64,000 nt of DNA, taken from NCBI RefSeq assembly GCF_001667145.1, contig NZ_LZIF01000044.1:1-64000 (forward strand). Direction: 5' to 3'. The DNA comes from Mycobacterium sp. 852002-51971_SCH5477799-a. Lineage in GTDB: Bacteria > Actinomycetota > Actinomycetes > Mycobacteriales > Mycobacteriaceae. Below the pieces are notes generated by a model. That model did not search any database, was not told where the DNA came from, and saw only the letters and a program-made list of their open reading frames with translations. This document shows positions 63,813 to 64,000 of the stretch, in pieces. Every line of letters begins with the position of its first letter. Position 1 is the first letter of the stretch. A program made the position numbers and the translations under genes.

Positions 63813-64000
63813 GGCGCAATCGCGTCCGCCTCGGCGTCGACGGGCCTTTCGCTCGGCTTCTCACGTTTCTCCCAGCGGCGCAACGCTTCTCGACACGGTG
63901 ACTCGACCAGCCCGTAGCTGACCGCGGCGATCGCGAATCCGAAGATCAGCGTCAACACCAAGACCGTGGGCATTCGGCCGGTGAACGGGAACGTCCCGAG
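63809..64000 (-). CDS. Acyltransferase-3 family membrane protein, N-terminal part beyond the window
   Basis: The last 63 codons of a minus-strand gene: a hydrophobic helix (TVLVLTLIFGFAIAAVSYGLVE) followed by SPCREALRRWEKREKPSE and an acidic tail, ending at TAG 63809-63811. The helix-plus-VE(S/K)P pattern is the C-terminus of acyltransferase-3 proteins. Position matches Rv0228, an integral membrane acyltransferase. Its stop overlaps the ligase stop codon by two bases. Confidence 0.75.
   Translation of the reverse strand, partial: LGTFPFTGRMPTVLVLTLIFGFAIAAVSYGLVESPCREALRRWEKREKPSERPVDAEADAIAP

Overview
The window is high-GC chromosomal DNA from a mycobacterium, probably a slow-growing non-tuberculous species. 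The evidence is a PPE-family gene, tandem DUF2613 genes, AftD, LpqI, R2lox, Sdh1, NnaR and many FadE/FadD/TetR genes. From memory of M. tuberculosis H37Rv, the backbone matches Rv0280 down to Rv0228 in reverse orientation, with nearly every orientation kept. Several H37Rv genes are missing at the expected places (oplA, aac, PPE2-cobQ1-cobU, Rv0246, vapBC24). Accessory genes sit at other junctions. No tRNA, rRNA, CRISPR array, transposase or prophage gene was recognised.

Layout. 1-8.1 kb: partial PPE gene, MpaB-like oxygenase, TetR, membrane protein, VOC protein, then a TetR-hydrolase-fadE6 operon. 8.2-15.9 kb: secreted Trp/Gly-rich protein, an AT-rich gene-free stretch, fadD2, polD2, narU, and an accessory hydrolase and TetR. 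15.9-18.7 kb: FecB2-like lipoprotein and pxpBC. 19.1-26.8 kb: nitrate/nitrite assimilation (narK3, nnaR, sirohydrochlorin chelatase, a TetR-like domain without HTH, nirBD) and hsp20. 26.8-33.5 kb: PEP-mutase-like enzyme, the Sdh1 operon, a flavin reductase and a 2OG-Fe(II) oxygenase. 33.7-42.7 kb: fadE5, fadA2, fabG4-htdX, a ClC transporter, TetR and lpqI. 42.8-49.2 kb: two DUF2613 genes, aftD and an LMF-like membrane protein. 49.2-55.1 kb is an accessory block: formate dehydrogenase, LysR, DUF2945, DUF488, DUF309, a secreted protein and a ThDP enzyme. 55.2-64 kb: gabD1, TetR-r2lox, DUF5996, fadE4, php, an AMP-forming acyl ligase and the end of an acyltransferase gene.

Themes. (1) Nitrate/nitrite uptake, reduction and siroheme supply sit with their regulator; a three-repeat AC-n9-AC array of the GlnR type lies before nirB. 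(2) Fatty-acid genes carry matching operator-like sites: one palindrome recurs at the fadA2/fabG4 divergent promoter and before the nearby TetR gene, and a different 14-bp element precedes both fadE6 and fadE5. (3) A ThDP decarboxylase/synthase is divergent from succinate-semialdehyde dehydrogenase, which suggests a 2-oxoglutarate to succinate bypass feeding the nearby Sdh1. (4) A roughly 36-bp hairpin-forming repeat family occurs at three intergenic sites, one of them a perfect 56-bp tandem duplication.
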